Assembly (NCBI RefSeq): GCF_011302915.1
Contig: NZ_CP049872.1
Location: forward strand, 186,001-250,000
Direction of reading: 5' to 3'
Source of the DNA: Thermomonas sp. HDW16
Lineage (GTDB): Bacteria; Pseudomonadota; Gammaproteobacteria; Xanthomonadales; Xanthomonadaceae
DNA length: 64,000 nucleotides
Shown: positions 19,537-28,542 of the stretch, one piece after another
Position numbering within the stretch: the first letter of the stretch is position 1
How the letters are laid out: the number at the start of each line of letters is the position of its first letter
Translations under genes and position numbers: made by a program
Notes under the pieces: generated by a model
Database searches by the model: none
Seen by the model: the letters and a program-made list of their open reading frames with translations, nothing else
Told to the model about the DNA's origin: nothing

Positions 19537-22455
19537 TCAGGCCGGATAGCGCTCCGCCACGTCCAGCCGCAGGCGCTCGACGGCCGTCGTCACATCCACC
19601 GCCAACGGCAGCACGCTGGCCCAGTCGCCACTGCGGCCGGCGGATTCCAGTGCGGCGGCGGCATCCGCCAGTTCCAACGCACCGACCAGCCGGGCCGCAC
19701 CCTTGATCTTGTGCGACTGTCGAGTCATGCCCTGCAAGTCGCCAGCACTGCGCAAGGCCTCCAGCAGATCCAGGTCTTCGTTGGTGCTGGTGAGGAAGTC
19801 GTGCAACAGCGCGCGGATGTCTGCCGCGTCACCACCGGTCAAATCGAACAGCACTCGGCCATCCAACGCCGGCGGGTGCACCAATTGCGGCAGCCCGGCT
19901 TCCGCAGCGACGACCCGCTGGTTGTTCGCCGCCTGGATCGATGCGCCCTGCGCCACTGGCATCGGCGTGATCGACCCCGTCTGCGGCAGCCAACGCTGCA
20001 GGCAGGCACCAAGGGTCGCGATACCGACCGGCTTGGCCATGTAATCGTCCATGCCGGCCGCAAAGCAGCGTTCGGCCTCGCCTTTCAACGCAGAGGCAGT
20101 CAGCGCCACGATCGGCGTACGCGGCAGGCCACGCCGCGTTTCTTCGTCGCGGATCGCTTGCGCCAGCTGGTAGCCATCCATGCGTGGCATGTGCACGTCG
20201 CTCAGCAGCAGCGCGTAGCGCCCACTTCGCCAGCGCTCCAGGCCTTCGATTCCGTCATCCGCGGTTTCCGAGACATAACCGGCAAGCGCAAGCTGTCGCT
20301 GGATGACCTGTCGGTTGGTGGCGTGGTCATCAACCAACAGCACCAGGCTGCGCTCCCTTTCCGCCTCTTCAAGTGTCGGCAAATGGCGCGGATTGAAACC
20401 GGACACGGCTCGCCCCGGTGCGGCCATTTCCGGCAATTCTTCTTCTGGTGCGCGGTGCAACTTCACCAGCAGGCGCATCGTGGTGCCGATCCCCGGCACT
20501 GATTCCATTTCCACATCGCCACCCATCAGCTCGGCGATGCGGCGGCTGATCGCCAGCCCCAGCCCGGTACCGCCGAAACGGCGGGTGGTGTCGACCTCGG
20601 CCTGCGAGAACGGCTGGAACAGGCGTGCCTGCGCCTGTTCGCTGACCCCGATCCCGGTATCGGTCACCCGCATCACCAGCGCATCGCTGCCCAGCGCGCC
20701 ATCGGCCGGATCGTGTCGGCGCAACTCCACCGCCGTGGTCACGCTGCCGTGCTCGGTGAATTTGATCGAGTTGGAAATGAAGTTGCCGATGACCTGGCGT
20801 ACCCGTACCGGATCGGCGTAGTACGCTGGCGCGATACGTGGATCGATTTCGCAAGTCAGGGTCAGACCCTTGCTCGACGCCGAGCCCGCGTAGTTCGCCA
20901 CCACGCTGCGCAGCAGGTCGGGCAGCGAGGTCGGCACCGGCTCGATTTCCATCCGGCCCGCCTCGATCTTCGAGAAATCGAGGATGTCGCCAATGATCCG
21001 CAACAAGGTTTCCGCCGAAGCCTGGATCACGTTGAGCGAGCGCCGCTGCTCGGTGTCGAGCTGTGTGTGCGAGAGCACTTCGATCATGCCGGTCACGCCG
21101 ATCATCGGTGTGCGGATCTCGTGGCTCATCGCCGCCAGGAACGAACTCTTGGCATGGTTGGCATCGCGCGCGCGCGCCTCACTGTCGCGCAACGCGCGCT
21201 CCAGTCGCTTGATTGCGGTGAGGTCGGTGGCCACCGCCAGCAGGCCGACCATCGCGCCGGTGTCGTCGCGCATCGCCGACAATGCCAGCAACACCGGCAA
21301 GGTACGACCGCGCTGGTGGCGAAGCACGAATTCGCGCGGCGGCTCGCGGTGCTGCGCCAGCGCTCGCAAGGCCGTCCAATCGGCCAGCACGGGCTGGCCA
21401 TAGGCCTCACTGAGGTGCCGCGACAGGGCGAGCACCGCGTCGGGATCGAGGATCGCATCCAGCTTTTCCCGCCCCAGCAGCGAACCGGCCGGCCAGCCAA
21501 GCATCTGCTCGGCGAATGGATTGATCTGGGAGAAGGTACCGTCCTCGTCCACCGCGAAGATCGCGGTTTGCGCGGCCTCCAGCAGCAATCGCTGGAAATG
21601 CTCGCGTCGTTCCAGCGCGATGCGTACGCGGTCGTTGCTGATCAACTGATCGGTGAGCTGGGTCTCGATCCGCTGCACATGGCCGCGCATGCGCAGGAAG
21701 CTGTCCATTACCTCACCCAGCTCACCGGTCGGCCGGTAGTGCGGTTTCGCCGTGTAGTCGTGCTGCACCATCTTCTGGGACAACTCGTGCAGGCTCTCGA
21801 CGCCCTTGTAGCCGTTGCGCAGGATGCGTCGCCCGAACAGCACCACCAGCACGAAGCACAACAAGGACAGCGCAATGCGCGTGCGGCTGACCCAGGTGCC
21901 GCGGGTGATTTCCGCCTGCACCAGGGCATCGGCACGGATCTGCCCACGCCGCGCGACGACCTGCAGGCGCTCTGCCAGCGGATCGATTGCCGGATACAGT
22001 TCTCGATCAGCGAAGCGACCAAGCGCACGGATATCCTTCGCCTCCAGCATCTGGCGCAAGCTGCGCACGGCACGGTCCGCGCGCGTTCTGTCTTGCAGCG
22101 CCTGGATGAGCAGTGCACGGTCGTCGCCAGCGAATTCGCTGGACTGCAACGCGGCCCACTCGGTGTCGATCGTCGCCTGGGCATGATCCACCGCGACGAC
22201 GGCGTCGTCCCAGCTCACCAGATAGTTGCGGGCGCGGAAGGTGGTGTTGACCACGTCCTGGCTGTAGGCATCGGACAGGCGGCGGATGCGCGCCATGCCG
22301 GCCAAGACGTCGTCGCGCATCGCCACCATCGAGCGTTCTGCGCGGTACTGGCCCAATTCGTCCAGCGCCAGCACCAACGCACCGGTCAGCAGGAACAAGC
22401 CGAACAGGCCCCAGAGCTGGTGGCGGATGCCGAACTTCGACAGGTCGAAACGCAT
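19537..22455 (-). CDS. Hybrid sensor histidine kinase with REC and Hpt domains
   Basis: 972 residues from the ATG at 22455. Order: membrane helix (about 13-31), extracytoplasmic helical sensor (33-190), second membrane helix (192-208), HAMP (210-265), PAS (290-410), HisKA with His445 (SHEIRTP), HATPase with N box (NFISNSIKF) and G boxes (DTGIGV, GGTGLGL), receiver with phospho-Asp753 (LSDVHMP) and Hpt with His915 (SHKIKGAARL). This is the full unorthodox phosphorelay of the ArcB/BarA type. The REC-EAL gene directly upstream (8-bp gap) is the obvious phosphoacceptor candidate. The signal sensed is unknown. Confidence 0.93.
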   Translation of the reverse strand: MRFDLSKFGIRHQLWGLFGLFLLTGALVLALDELGQYRAERSMVAMRDDVLAGMARIRRLSDAYSQDVVNTTFRARNYLVSWDDAVVAVDHAQATIDTEWAALQSSEFAGDDRALLIQALQDRTRADRAVRSLRQMLEAKDIRALGRFADRELYPAIDPLAERLQVVARRGQIRADALVQAEITRGTWVSRTRIALSLLCFVLVVLFGRRILRNGYKGVESLHELSQKMVQHDYTAKPHYRPTGELGEVMDSFLRMRGHVQRIETQLTDQLISNDRVRIALERREHFQRLLLEAAQTAIFAVDEDGTFSQINPFAEQMLGWPAGSLLGREKLDAILDPDAVLALSRHLSEAYGQPVLADWTALRALAQHREPPREFVLRHQRGRTLPVLLALSAMRDDTGAMVGLLAVATDLTAIKRLERALRDSEARARDANHAKSSFLAAMSHEIRTPMIGVTGMIEVLSHTQLDTEQRRSLNVIQASAETLLRIIGDILDFSKIEAGRMEIEPVPTSLPDLLRSVVANYAGSASSKGLTLTCEIDPRIAPAYYADPVRVRQVIGNFISNSIKFTEHGSVTTAVELRRHDPADGALGSDALVMRVTDTGIGVSEQAQARLFQPFSQAEVDTTRRFGGTGLGLAISRRIAELMGGDVEMESVPGIGTTMRLLVKLHRAPEEELPEMAAPGRAVSGFNPRHLPTLEEAERERSLVLLVDDHATNRQVIQRQLALAGYVSETADDGIEGLERWRSGRYALLLSDVHMPRMDGYQLAQAIRDEETRRGLPRTPIVALTASALKGEAERCFAAGMDDYMAKPVGIATLGACLQRWLPQTGSITPMPVAQGASIQAANNQRVVAAEAGLPQLVHPPALDGRVLFDLTGGDAADIRALLHDFLTSTNEDLDLLEALRSAGDLQGMTRQSHKIKGAARLVGALELADAAAALESAGRSGDWASVLPLAVDVTTAVERLRLDVAERYPA

Positions 22456-22463
22456 CGCCCGGA

Positions 22464-23660
22464 TCAGTGCACCGGCCGCCGCCAGCGGTTCACCACCGCC
22501 TGCAGCTCGCTGCCCGGCACCGGCCGCCCGATCAGGTAGCCCTGGGCGATGTCGCAACCAAGTTCAGCCAGCATCTGCCAATCCTCGATGCTCTCGACGC
22601 CTTCGGCCACCGTGGTCAGGCCCAGTTTGCGCGCCAAATCCAGGCTGGCTTCGACCACCGCGCGCTTGCGCGGCTGCGCATGCGCGCCGAACACGAAGCC
22701 CTGGTCGATCTTGAGCTCGGTGAACGGGATCTGCGAGAGCTGCGCCAGCGAGGAATAGCCGGTGCCGAAATCGTCGATCGACAGGCCGAAGCCTTTCAGG
22801 CGCAGTCGCGCCAGCAGGCCCAATCCGCGGGCGGCATCGGACATCACCGAGCTTTCGGTGATTTCCAGGATTACTTCTTCCGGCTCGATGTCATGACTTT
22901 CCACGATGGCCTGGTAACGATCGGCCGCCGAGGAATCGGCCAATGACATGGCGGAGACATTCACCGACAGTTTCAGCCGATGCCCGCCGCGATCCCAGCG
23001 CTGCTTCCATTTGCAGGCTTCGTCCAGCATGCGATCGGTCAGCGCATTGGCCAGGCCCTCGCGTTCCATCATCGGCACGAAGTGGTGCGGCCGCACTACG
23101 CTGCCGTCCGCGCGCTCCCAGCGCGCCAGCGCCTCGACCCCGATCACCTTGCCGTTGGCGAACTCCACCTGCGGCTGGAACCAGGCGGTGATCCCGCCGT
23201 TCTGCAGCGCCTCGGTCAACGCCTCCACGCCGAATTCCACCACGGCATCGTCCGGTTCCTCGCCGGCATGCTGATCCAGGCGGTTGAGCGTGGCTTCCAG
23301 CTTGTCGCGGGTCAGCGGCTTCTCCACGCTACCCAGTACGCGCAGCCCATAGGCACGGGCCATGGTCTGCACGGTGTTGAGCAGCGCCGGATCCAGTGCA
23401 CTGACCACGACCACCGCACGCGCCAGCCGTTCCTGCGCGATATGGCCGATGCATTCAATGCCGTCCATGCCGGGCATGTCCAGATCCACCAGCACCACGT
23501 CGGGCGGCGTGGTTTGTTGCCGCAAGACATCCAGTGCATGCAGGCCATCGGCCCCTTCCAGCACCCTCTGCACCCCCAGCTCGGCGAGCAGGCGCAACGC
23601 GATCCGGCGCTGGAAGCCGTGATCCTCCACCACCATCACCTGCAGTTCGTTCCAGGCCAT
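22464..23660 (-). CDS. Response regulator with EAL c-di-GMP phosphodiesterase domain
   Basis: 398 residues. The receiver domain (about 6-125) has the acidic pair Glu12-Asp13, phospho-Asp59 (VDLDMPGMDG) and Lys in SVEKP. The EAL domain (about 145-395) keeps the catalytic set: EALARW, NVSAMSL, ITESSV, DDFGTGYSSL, KIDQGF, VAEGVE and GYLIGRP, so it should hydrolyse cyclic di-GMP to pGpG. Phosphorylation by the downstream hybrid kinase (via its Hpt domain) would then set local c-di-GMP levels and hence motility, pili or biofilm. It is first in a run that goes on through the kinase, ParA, SixA and PLD genes. Confidence 0.93.
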   Translation of the reverse strand: MAWNELQVMVVEDHGFQRRIALRLLAELGVQRVLEGADGLHALDVLRQQTTPPDVVLVDLDMPGMDGIECIGHIAQERLARAVVVVSALDPALLNTVQTMARAYGLRVLGSVEKPLTRDKLEATLNRLDQHAGEEPDDAVVEFGVEALTEALQNGGITAWFQPQVEFANGKVIGVEALARWERADGSVVRPHHFVPMMEREGLANALTDRMLDEACKWKQRWDRGGHRLKLSVNVSAMSLADSSAADRYQAIVESHDIEPEEVILEITESSVMSDAARGLGLLARLRLKGFGLSIDDFGTGYSSLAQLSQIPFTELKIDQGFVFGAHAQPRKRAVVEASLDLARKLGLTTVAEGVESIEDWQMLAELGCDIAQGYLIGRPVPGSELQAVVNRWRRPVH

Positions 23661-23763
23661 GCGGCGCTCCCCAGCGCGTCGGCGAACGGCAAGCCTACCC
23701 CAGCTTGCTGATCCATGGGGAGGCTTCTGGCCGGCAACTCCCGGTCAGTGGCTGGCCCACTGC

Positions 23764-23769
23764 TAAAAT
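23764..23769 (+). promoter_or_regulatory. Possible extended -10 element of the indolepyruvate oxidoreductase gene
   Basis: TGCTAAAAT (23761-23769) fits an extended -10 (TGn plus TAAAAT). No good -35 is visible. If used, transcription begins near 23776, which rules out the ATG at 23768 and supports ATG 23822 as the start. Confidence 0.4.
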
Positions 23770-23821
23770 GTCGAGTCTTTACTCAGGCGCCCCCGCGCCG
23801 CTGCCGGATCCAGCCGCCGCC

Positions 23822-26800
23822 ATGACCAGCACCGCCGAACTCTCCTCGCCCTCCTCGGCGAATACCTCCCTGACGCATTCCGGCATACAAGCCGGCGTGG
23901 TCGATCCCGACTACACCCTGGAGGACAAGTACCGCCGCACCCAAGGCCGCATCTATCTGTCCGGCGTGCAGGCGCTGGTGCGGCTGCCGCTGATGCAGAA
24001 GCTGCGCGACGAACGCGCCGGGCTGAACACCGCCGGCTTCGTCAGCGGCTATCGCGGTTCGCCGCTGGGCGGCTTCGACCTGGAGCTGTGGCGGGCCAAG
24101 AAGCATCTGGAATCGGCGAAGGTGAAGTTCCAGCCCGGCCTCAACGAGGACCTGGGCGCGACCATGGTCTGGGGCACCCAGCAGCCCGGCCTGTTCCCGG
24201 GCGCGACGGTCGATGGCGTGTTCGGCATGTGGTACGGCAAGGGTCCGGGCGTGGACCGCTGCGGCGACGTGTTCAAGCACGCGAATGCTGCTGGCACCTC
24301 GCGCAACGGCGGTGTGCTGGCGCTGGCGGCGGACGACCACAACTGCCGCAGCTCCACCCTGCCGCACGGTTCCGAGCACGAATTCGTCAGCGCGATGATG
24401 CCGGTGCTGAATCCCGCCGGCGTGCAGGACATCCTCGACATGGGCCTGCTCGGTTTCGCGATGTCGCGCTTTACCGGTCGCTGGGTCGGCTTCAAGACCA
24501 TCGCGGAAACCGTCGAGTCATCTGGCTCGGTCGATGTCGATCCGTTCGCCATGCAGATCGTGCTGCCGGGCGATGCCGACTTCGAGATGCCGCAGGGCGG
24601 CCTCAACATCCGCTGGCCGGATCCGCCGCTGGACCAGGAAATGCGCCTGCATCGCTATGCGGTGAAGGCTGCGCAGGCGTTCGCGCGGGTCAACGGCATC
24701 GACCGCATCGTGATCGATTCCCCCAACGCACGGCTCGGCATCGTCACCACCGGCAAGTCCTACCTCGACGTGCTGCAGGCGCTGGAATACCTCGGCCTCG
24801 ATGATGCCGCTTGCCGCGACCTCGGCATCCGCGTGTACAAGGTCGGCATGACCTGGCCGCTGGAGCCGCAGGGCATCCGCGCCTTCGCCAAGGGCCTGGA
24901 AGACATCCTCGTCGTCGAGGAAAAGCATTCCTTCATCGAATCGCAGATCAAGGAACTGTTCTACAATTTCGATGGCCAGCGCCCGAGCATCGTCGGCAAG
25001 TACGACGAAGCCGGCGAGTGGATCCTGCCTTCTACCGGCGAACTGACGCCTGCGCGCATCGCCGGCGTCATCGCCAAGCGCATCCAGCGTTTCCACGACA
25101 GCGAGCACATCCGCGAAGTCCTGCGCTGGATGGAAAGCAAGGAAGGCGAGCTGGCGCTGCCGCGCGCCAACTTCCCGCGCGTGCCGCACTACTGCAGCGG
25201 CTGCCCGCACAACACCAGCACCAAGGTGCCGGAAGGCTCGCGCGCGCAGGGCGGCATCGGTTGCCATTACATGGTGACCTGGATGGACCGCAGCACCGAC
25301 ACCTTCACCCACATGGGTGGCGAAGGCGTGACGTGGGCGGGGCAGGCGGCGTTCACCGAAACGCCTCACATCTTCCAGAACCTCGGCGACGGCACCTATT
25401 TCCACAGCGGCTCGCTCGCGATCCGCCAGTCGATCGCCGCCGGCGTCAACATCACCTACAAGATCCTTTACAACGATGCGGTGGCGATGACTGGCGGCCA
25501 GCCGGTCGACGGCACCCTGACCGTGCCGCAGATCGCCCACCAGATGCGCAGCGAAGGCGTGCAGACGATTGCCTTGGTCAGCGACGATATCGACAAGTGG
25601 ACCGATCCGTCGATCTTCCCGAGCGGCGTCAGCTTCCACGACCGTCGCGAACTCGACGCCGTGCAGAAGACGCTGCGCGAGGTAAAGGGCACTTCGATCC
25701 TGATCTACGACCAGACCTGCGCGACGGAAAAGCGCCGCCGCCGCAAGCGCGGCAAGATCGTCGATCCGCAGAAGCGCGTGGTGGTGAATTCGCTGGTCTG
25801 CGAAGGCTGCGGCGATTGCGGGCAGAAGAGCTTCTGCGTCAGCGTGCTGCCGAAGGACACCGAGTTCGGTCGCAAGCGCGAGATCGACCAGAGCAATTGC
25901 AACAAGGACTACAGCTGCGTCGAAGGCTTCTGCCCCAGCTTCGTCACCGTGCATGGCGGCAAGCCGCGCAAGGGCAAGAAAGTGAATGCCGCCGACAAGC
26001 TGGCGTCGATTCCGGCACCACAGTTCCGCAGCGATCTCTCGCAGCCGTGGAACATCCTGATCACCGGCGTCGGCGGTACCGGCGTGGTGACCATTGGTGC
26101 GTTGCTCGGCATGGCCGGGCACCTGGAAGGCAAGGGCTCCAGCGTGCTGGATCAAACCGGCCTCGCCCAGAAGGGCGGCGCGGTGACCACGCATATCCGC
26201 ATTGCCAAATCACCGGCGGACATCCACGCAGTGCGCATCGCCGCCGGTGAAGCCGACCTGGTGCTGGGCTGCGACATGGTGGTGGTCAACGATTACTGGG
26301 TGCTGTCGAAGATCCGCCCCGAGCGCAGCACCGTGGTGATGAACACCTACGAGGCGATGCCGGGCACCTTCACCACCCGCCCGGACATGCAGTTCCCCGC
26401 TGCCGATATCGTCAAGGCCGTCAGCACCGCACTCAACGGCGAAGCGCCGTTGCAGATCGATGCCACACACATTGCGACTGCACTGATGGGCGATGCCATC
26501 GCCGCCAATCTATTCATGCTCGGCTACGCCTGGCAGCAAGGTCTGGTGCCGATTTCGTTCGAGGCGCTGATGCGCGCGATCGAACTCAACGGCGCTGCGG
26601 TGGAAATGAACAAGACCGCGTTCGCCTGGGGCCGCTTGGCCGTCGTCGATCTGCCTGCGGTGATCGAAGCCGCCGGCATCGTGCGCAATGCGCCGACCGC
26701 CGCGGAATCGGCGTCGCGCGTGCTGCCGCTGCTCGGTGCCACCGCGAACGATGCCGGCGAATCCGGCCTGACCCCGTTTGCAGCCGACCTGCGCAGCGAG

Positions 26801-27532
26801 GACGAGCTGCGCCACGTGCCGGCATCGAACGGTGGTGAAGTCGCCTTCCTGCCGCTGGACGATGCGCGGCTGTCGCGCTCGCTGGACGAGGTCATCGCGC
26901 GTCGTATCGCCTTCCTCACCGAGTACCAGAACGCGAAGTACGCCAAGCGCTATTCCGATTTCGTGGCGAAGGTGCGCGCCGCGGAAACCGCGAAGGCACC
27001 GGGCAGCACCGACCTGTCCGAAGCCGTGGCCCGCTACTTCTTCAAGCTGATGGCCTACAAGGACGAATACGAAGTGGCGCGCCTGTACACCAGCGGCGAC
27101 TTCAAGCGCCGGTTGGCGCAGCAGTTCGAAGGCGACTACAAGTTGAAGTTCCACCTCGCCCCACCACTGTTCGCCAAGAAGAACGCGCAAGGCCAGCTGC
27201 AGAAGAAGGAATACGGCAGCTGGATGCTGGGCGCGTTCGGCATGCTGGCGAAACTGCGCGGCCTGCGCGGCACCCCGCTGGACGTGTTCGGCTACACCGC
27301 CGAGCGTCGCGGTGAGCGCGCATTGATCGGCGAATACGAGAAGACCATTGCATTGCTGCTCAACAAGCTGGATGGCGGCAACGTCGACCTGGCCGCCGAC
27401 ATCGCCAGCATCCCCGAGCACATCCGCGGCTACGGCCACGTCAAGGAAGCGCACCTGCACAAGGCCAAGGCGCGCGAAGCCGATCTGCTGAAGGAATGGG
27501 ACAACCCGTTGCGGGTGGTGCAGGCGGCATAA
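23822..27532 (+). CDS. Indolepyruvate ferredoxin oxidoreductase family protein (three-domain fusion)
   Basis: 1236 residues from ATG 23822 (ATG 23768 would add 18). It oxidatively decarboxylates aryl- or branched-chain 2-oxo acids to acyl-CoA with ferredoxin as electron acceptor. The alpha-type pyrimidine/TPP half contains YRGSPLGGFD and the beta-type TPP part contains MGGEGVTWAGQ. A cysteine cluster follows: CEGCGDC, CNKDYSC, CVEGFC. The gamma domain has GVGGTGVVTIGALLG and DQTGLAQKGG. Many aerobic proteobacteria carry this single-chain version, linked to degradation of aromatic and branched amino acids. It stands alone, ending at the terminator 27552-27577. Which 2-oxo acid is used cannot be told. 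Confidence 0.93.
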   Translation: MTSTAELSSPSSANTSLTHSGIQAGVVDPDYTLEDKYRRTQGRIYLSGVQALVRLPLMQKLRDERAGLNTAGFVSGYRGSPLGGFDLELWRAKKHLESAKVKFQPGLNEDLGATMVWGTQQPGLFPGATVDGVFGMWYGKGPGVDRCGDVFKHANAAGTSRNGGVLALAADDHNCRSSTLPHGSEHEFVSAMMPVLNPAGVQDILDMGLLGFAMSRFTGRWVGFKTIAETVESSGSVDVDPFAMQIVLPGDADFEMPQGGLNIRWPDPPLDQEMRLHRYAVKAAQAFARVNGIDRIVIDSPNARLGIVTTGKSYLDVLQALEYLGLDDAACRDLGIRVYKVGMTWPLEPQGIRAFAKGLEDILVVEEKHSFIESQIKELFYNFDGQRPSIVGKYDEAGEWILPSTGELTPARIAGVIAKRIQRFHDSEHIREVLRWMESKEGELALPRANFPRVPHYCSGCPHNTSTKVPEGSRAQGGIGCHYMVTWMDRSTDTFTHMGGEGVTWAGQAAFTETPHIFQNLGDGTYFHSGSLAIRQSIAAGVNITYKILYNDAVAMTGGQPVDGTLTVPQIAHQMRSEGVQTIALVSDDIDKWTDPSIFPSGVSFHDRRELDAVQKTLREVKGTSILIYDQTCATEKRRRRKRGKIVDPQKRVVVNSLVCEGCGDCGQKSFCVSVLPKDTEFGRKREIDQSNCNKDYSCVEGFCPSFVTVHGGKPRKGKKVNAADKLASIPAPQFRSDLSQPWNILITGVGGTGVVTIGALLGMAGHLEGKGSSVLDQTGLAQKGGAVTTHIRIAKSPADIHAVRIAAGEADLVLGCDMVVVNDYWVLSKIRPERSTVVMNTYEAMPGTFTTRPDMQFPAADIVKAVSTALNGEAPLQIDATHIATALMGDAIAANLFMLGYAWQQGLVPISFEALMRAIELNGAAVEMNKTAFAWGRLAVVDLPAVIEAAGIVRNAPTAAESASRVLPLLGATANDAGESGLTPFAADLRSEDELRHVPASNGGEVAFLPLDDARLSRSLDEVIARRIAFLTEYQNAKYAKRYSDFVAKVRAAETAKAPGSTDLSEAVARYFFKLMAYKDEYEVARLYTSGDFKRRLAQQFEGDYKLKFHLAPPLFAKKNAQGQLQKKEYGSWMLGAFGMLAKLRGLRGTPLDVFGYTAERRGERALIGEYEKTIALLLNKLDGGNVDLAADIASIPEHIRGYGHVKEAHLHKAKAREADLLKEWDNPLRVVQAA

Positions 27533-27551
27533 GCCAACCGACCTGCATATG

Positions 27552-27577
27552 AAAAAGCCCGCATTCGCGGGCTTTTT
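27552..27577. terminator. Bidirectional terminator
   Basis: Perfect 11-bp stem AAAAAGCCCGC/GCGGGCTTTTT with an ATTC loop, giving U-tracts on both strands. It serves both the oxidoreductase gene (plus) and the L,D-transpeptidase-like gene (minus). Confidence 0.93.
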
Positions 27578-27598
27578 CTTTGCTGCCTTGCGACCCGG

Positions 27599-28420
27599 TT
27601 ACGGCGCGGCGATCGCGGCCATTGCACCGCCGCCACGCAGTGCATCGCCACGCGCGGCGGCGAGGATGCTGCGTGCATCGCGGCCATCGCAGGCGAAGCT
27701 GTGGCCGCGTTGCAGCCAGGCGGCATCGTTCGCATAGGCGAACAGCAGTTGCTGTTGTTTCATGATGTCGATGACCACGCGGGCGATGCCCTCGCGCAGC
27801 GCCGGGCAACCCTGGCTGCGGCCGAGCCGTCCTTGTGTACGGATCAAATCGGGGTTCGCGTACCACGCGCCGTGCATGACGATGGCGCGCTGGCGGGCGT
27901 TGTCGTTGAAGCCAGGGTCGAGGCCATCCATGCGCAGCGAATAGCCATTACCGCCGATATAGGTTTCGGCGGTGCGATACAGGCCCAGGCTGGTGGCGAA
28001 GCTCCCTTCGACATTGGAGAACCGGGTGGCGATGGTTTCACCGCTGCCCTGGCCATGGCTGACGTGTTCGCGGAACAGCAACTTGTCGTGCACCACATCG
28101 AATACCCATAGCCGCTTCTGCGACGAAGGCTTCGAGTAATCGATCACCGCAAGCCGCGCATCCGCCGCGGCATCGCCATGGCGCAGCGCGCAAACGCGTG
28201 CCTGTACCGCCAACGCAAGCACACCGGGATCGGCATCCGGCGCGAGCCGCGCCAGCTGCTCGACCATCAAGCGCTGCTGGTCAAGTCCGGGAATGGCGGC
28301 GGTCGTTTCAGGCAGCACGAGCGTCGGCTGTGCCGCCGTATCGGGCTTGCGTTGCGGACCGGCACAGCCGGCGAGCAGGCTCACGGCGAGCATCGTGAAG
28401 GCGAGGTGAAAATGGCGCAT
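27599..28420 (-). CDS. Murein L,D-transpeptidase catalytic-domain lipoprotein
   Basis: 273 residues. The lipobox LLAGC comes after a short leader. The domain resembles the YkuD_2 group of L,D-transpeptidase-like proteins: VIDYSKPSSQKRLWVFD, SLGLYRTAETY, and the active-site block HGAWYA followed by GRSQGCPAL with the nucleophilic Cys. It would form or trim 3-3 peptidoglycan cross-links or attach envelope proteins, from the periplasmic face of a membrane. The C-terminal tail after the domain is alanine/glycine rich. It probably has its own promoter in the 122-bp gap before it. Confidence 0.87.
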   Translation of the reverse strand: MRHFHLAFTMLAVSLLAGCAGPQRKPDTAAQPTLVLPETTAAIPGLDQQRLMVEQLARLAPDADPGVLALAVQARVCALRHGDAAADARLAVIDYSKPSSQKRLWVFDVVHDKLLFREHVSHGQGSGETIATRFSNVEGSFATSLGLYRTAETYIGGNGYSLRMDGLDPGFNDNARQRAIVMHGAWYANPDLIRTQGRLGRSQGCPALREGIARVVIDIMKQQQLLFAYANDAAWLQRGHSFACDGRDARSILAAARGDALRGGGAMAAIAAP

Positions 28421-28542
28421 CGGGCGACCTTAGCGACATCGCGCGCGGATGTCGCTGAATGCGTCGACCGAAGCTGAACATCAACAATTCCTTAACGCGA
28501 AACTGCGAACGCGATCATTGCTTCATCGTGCACGCACGTTGT

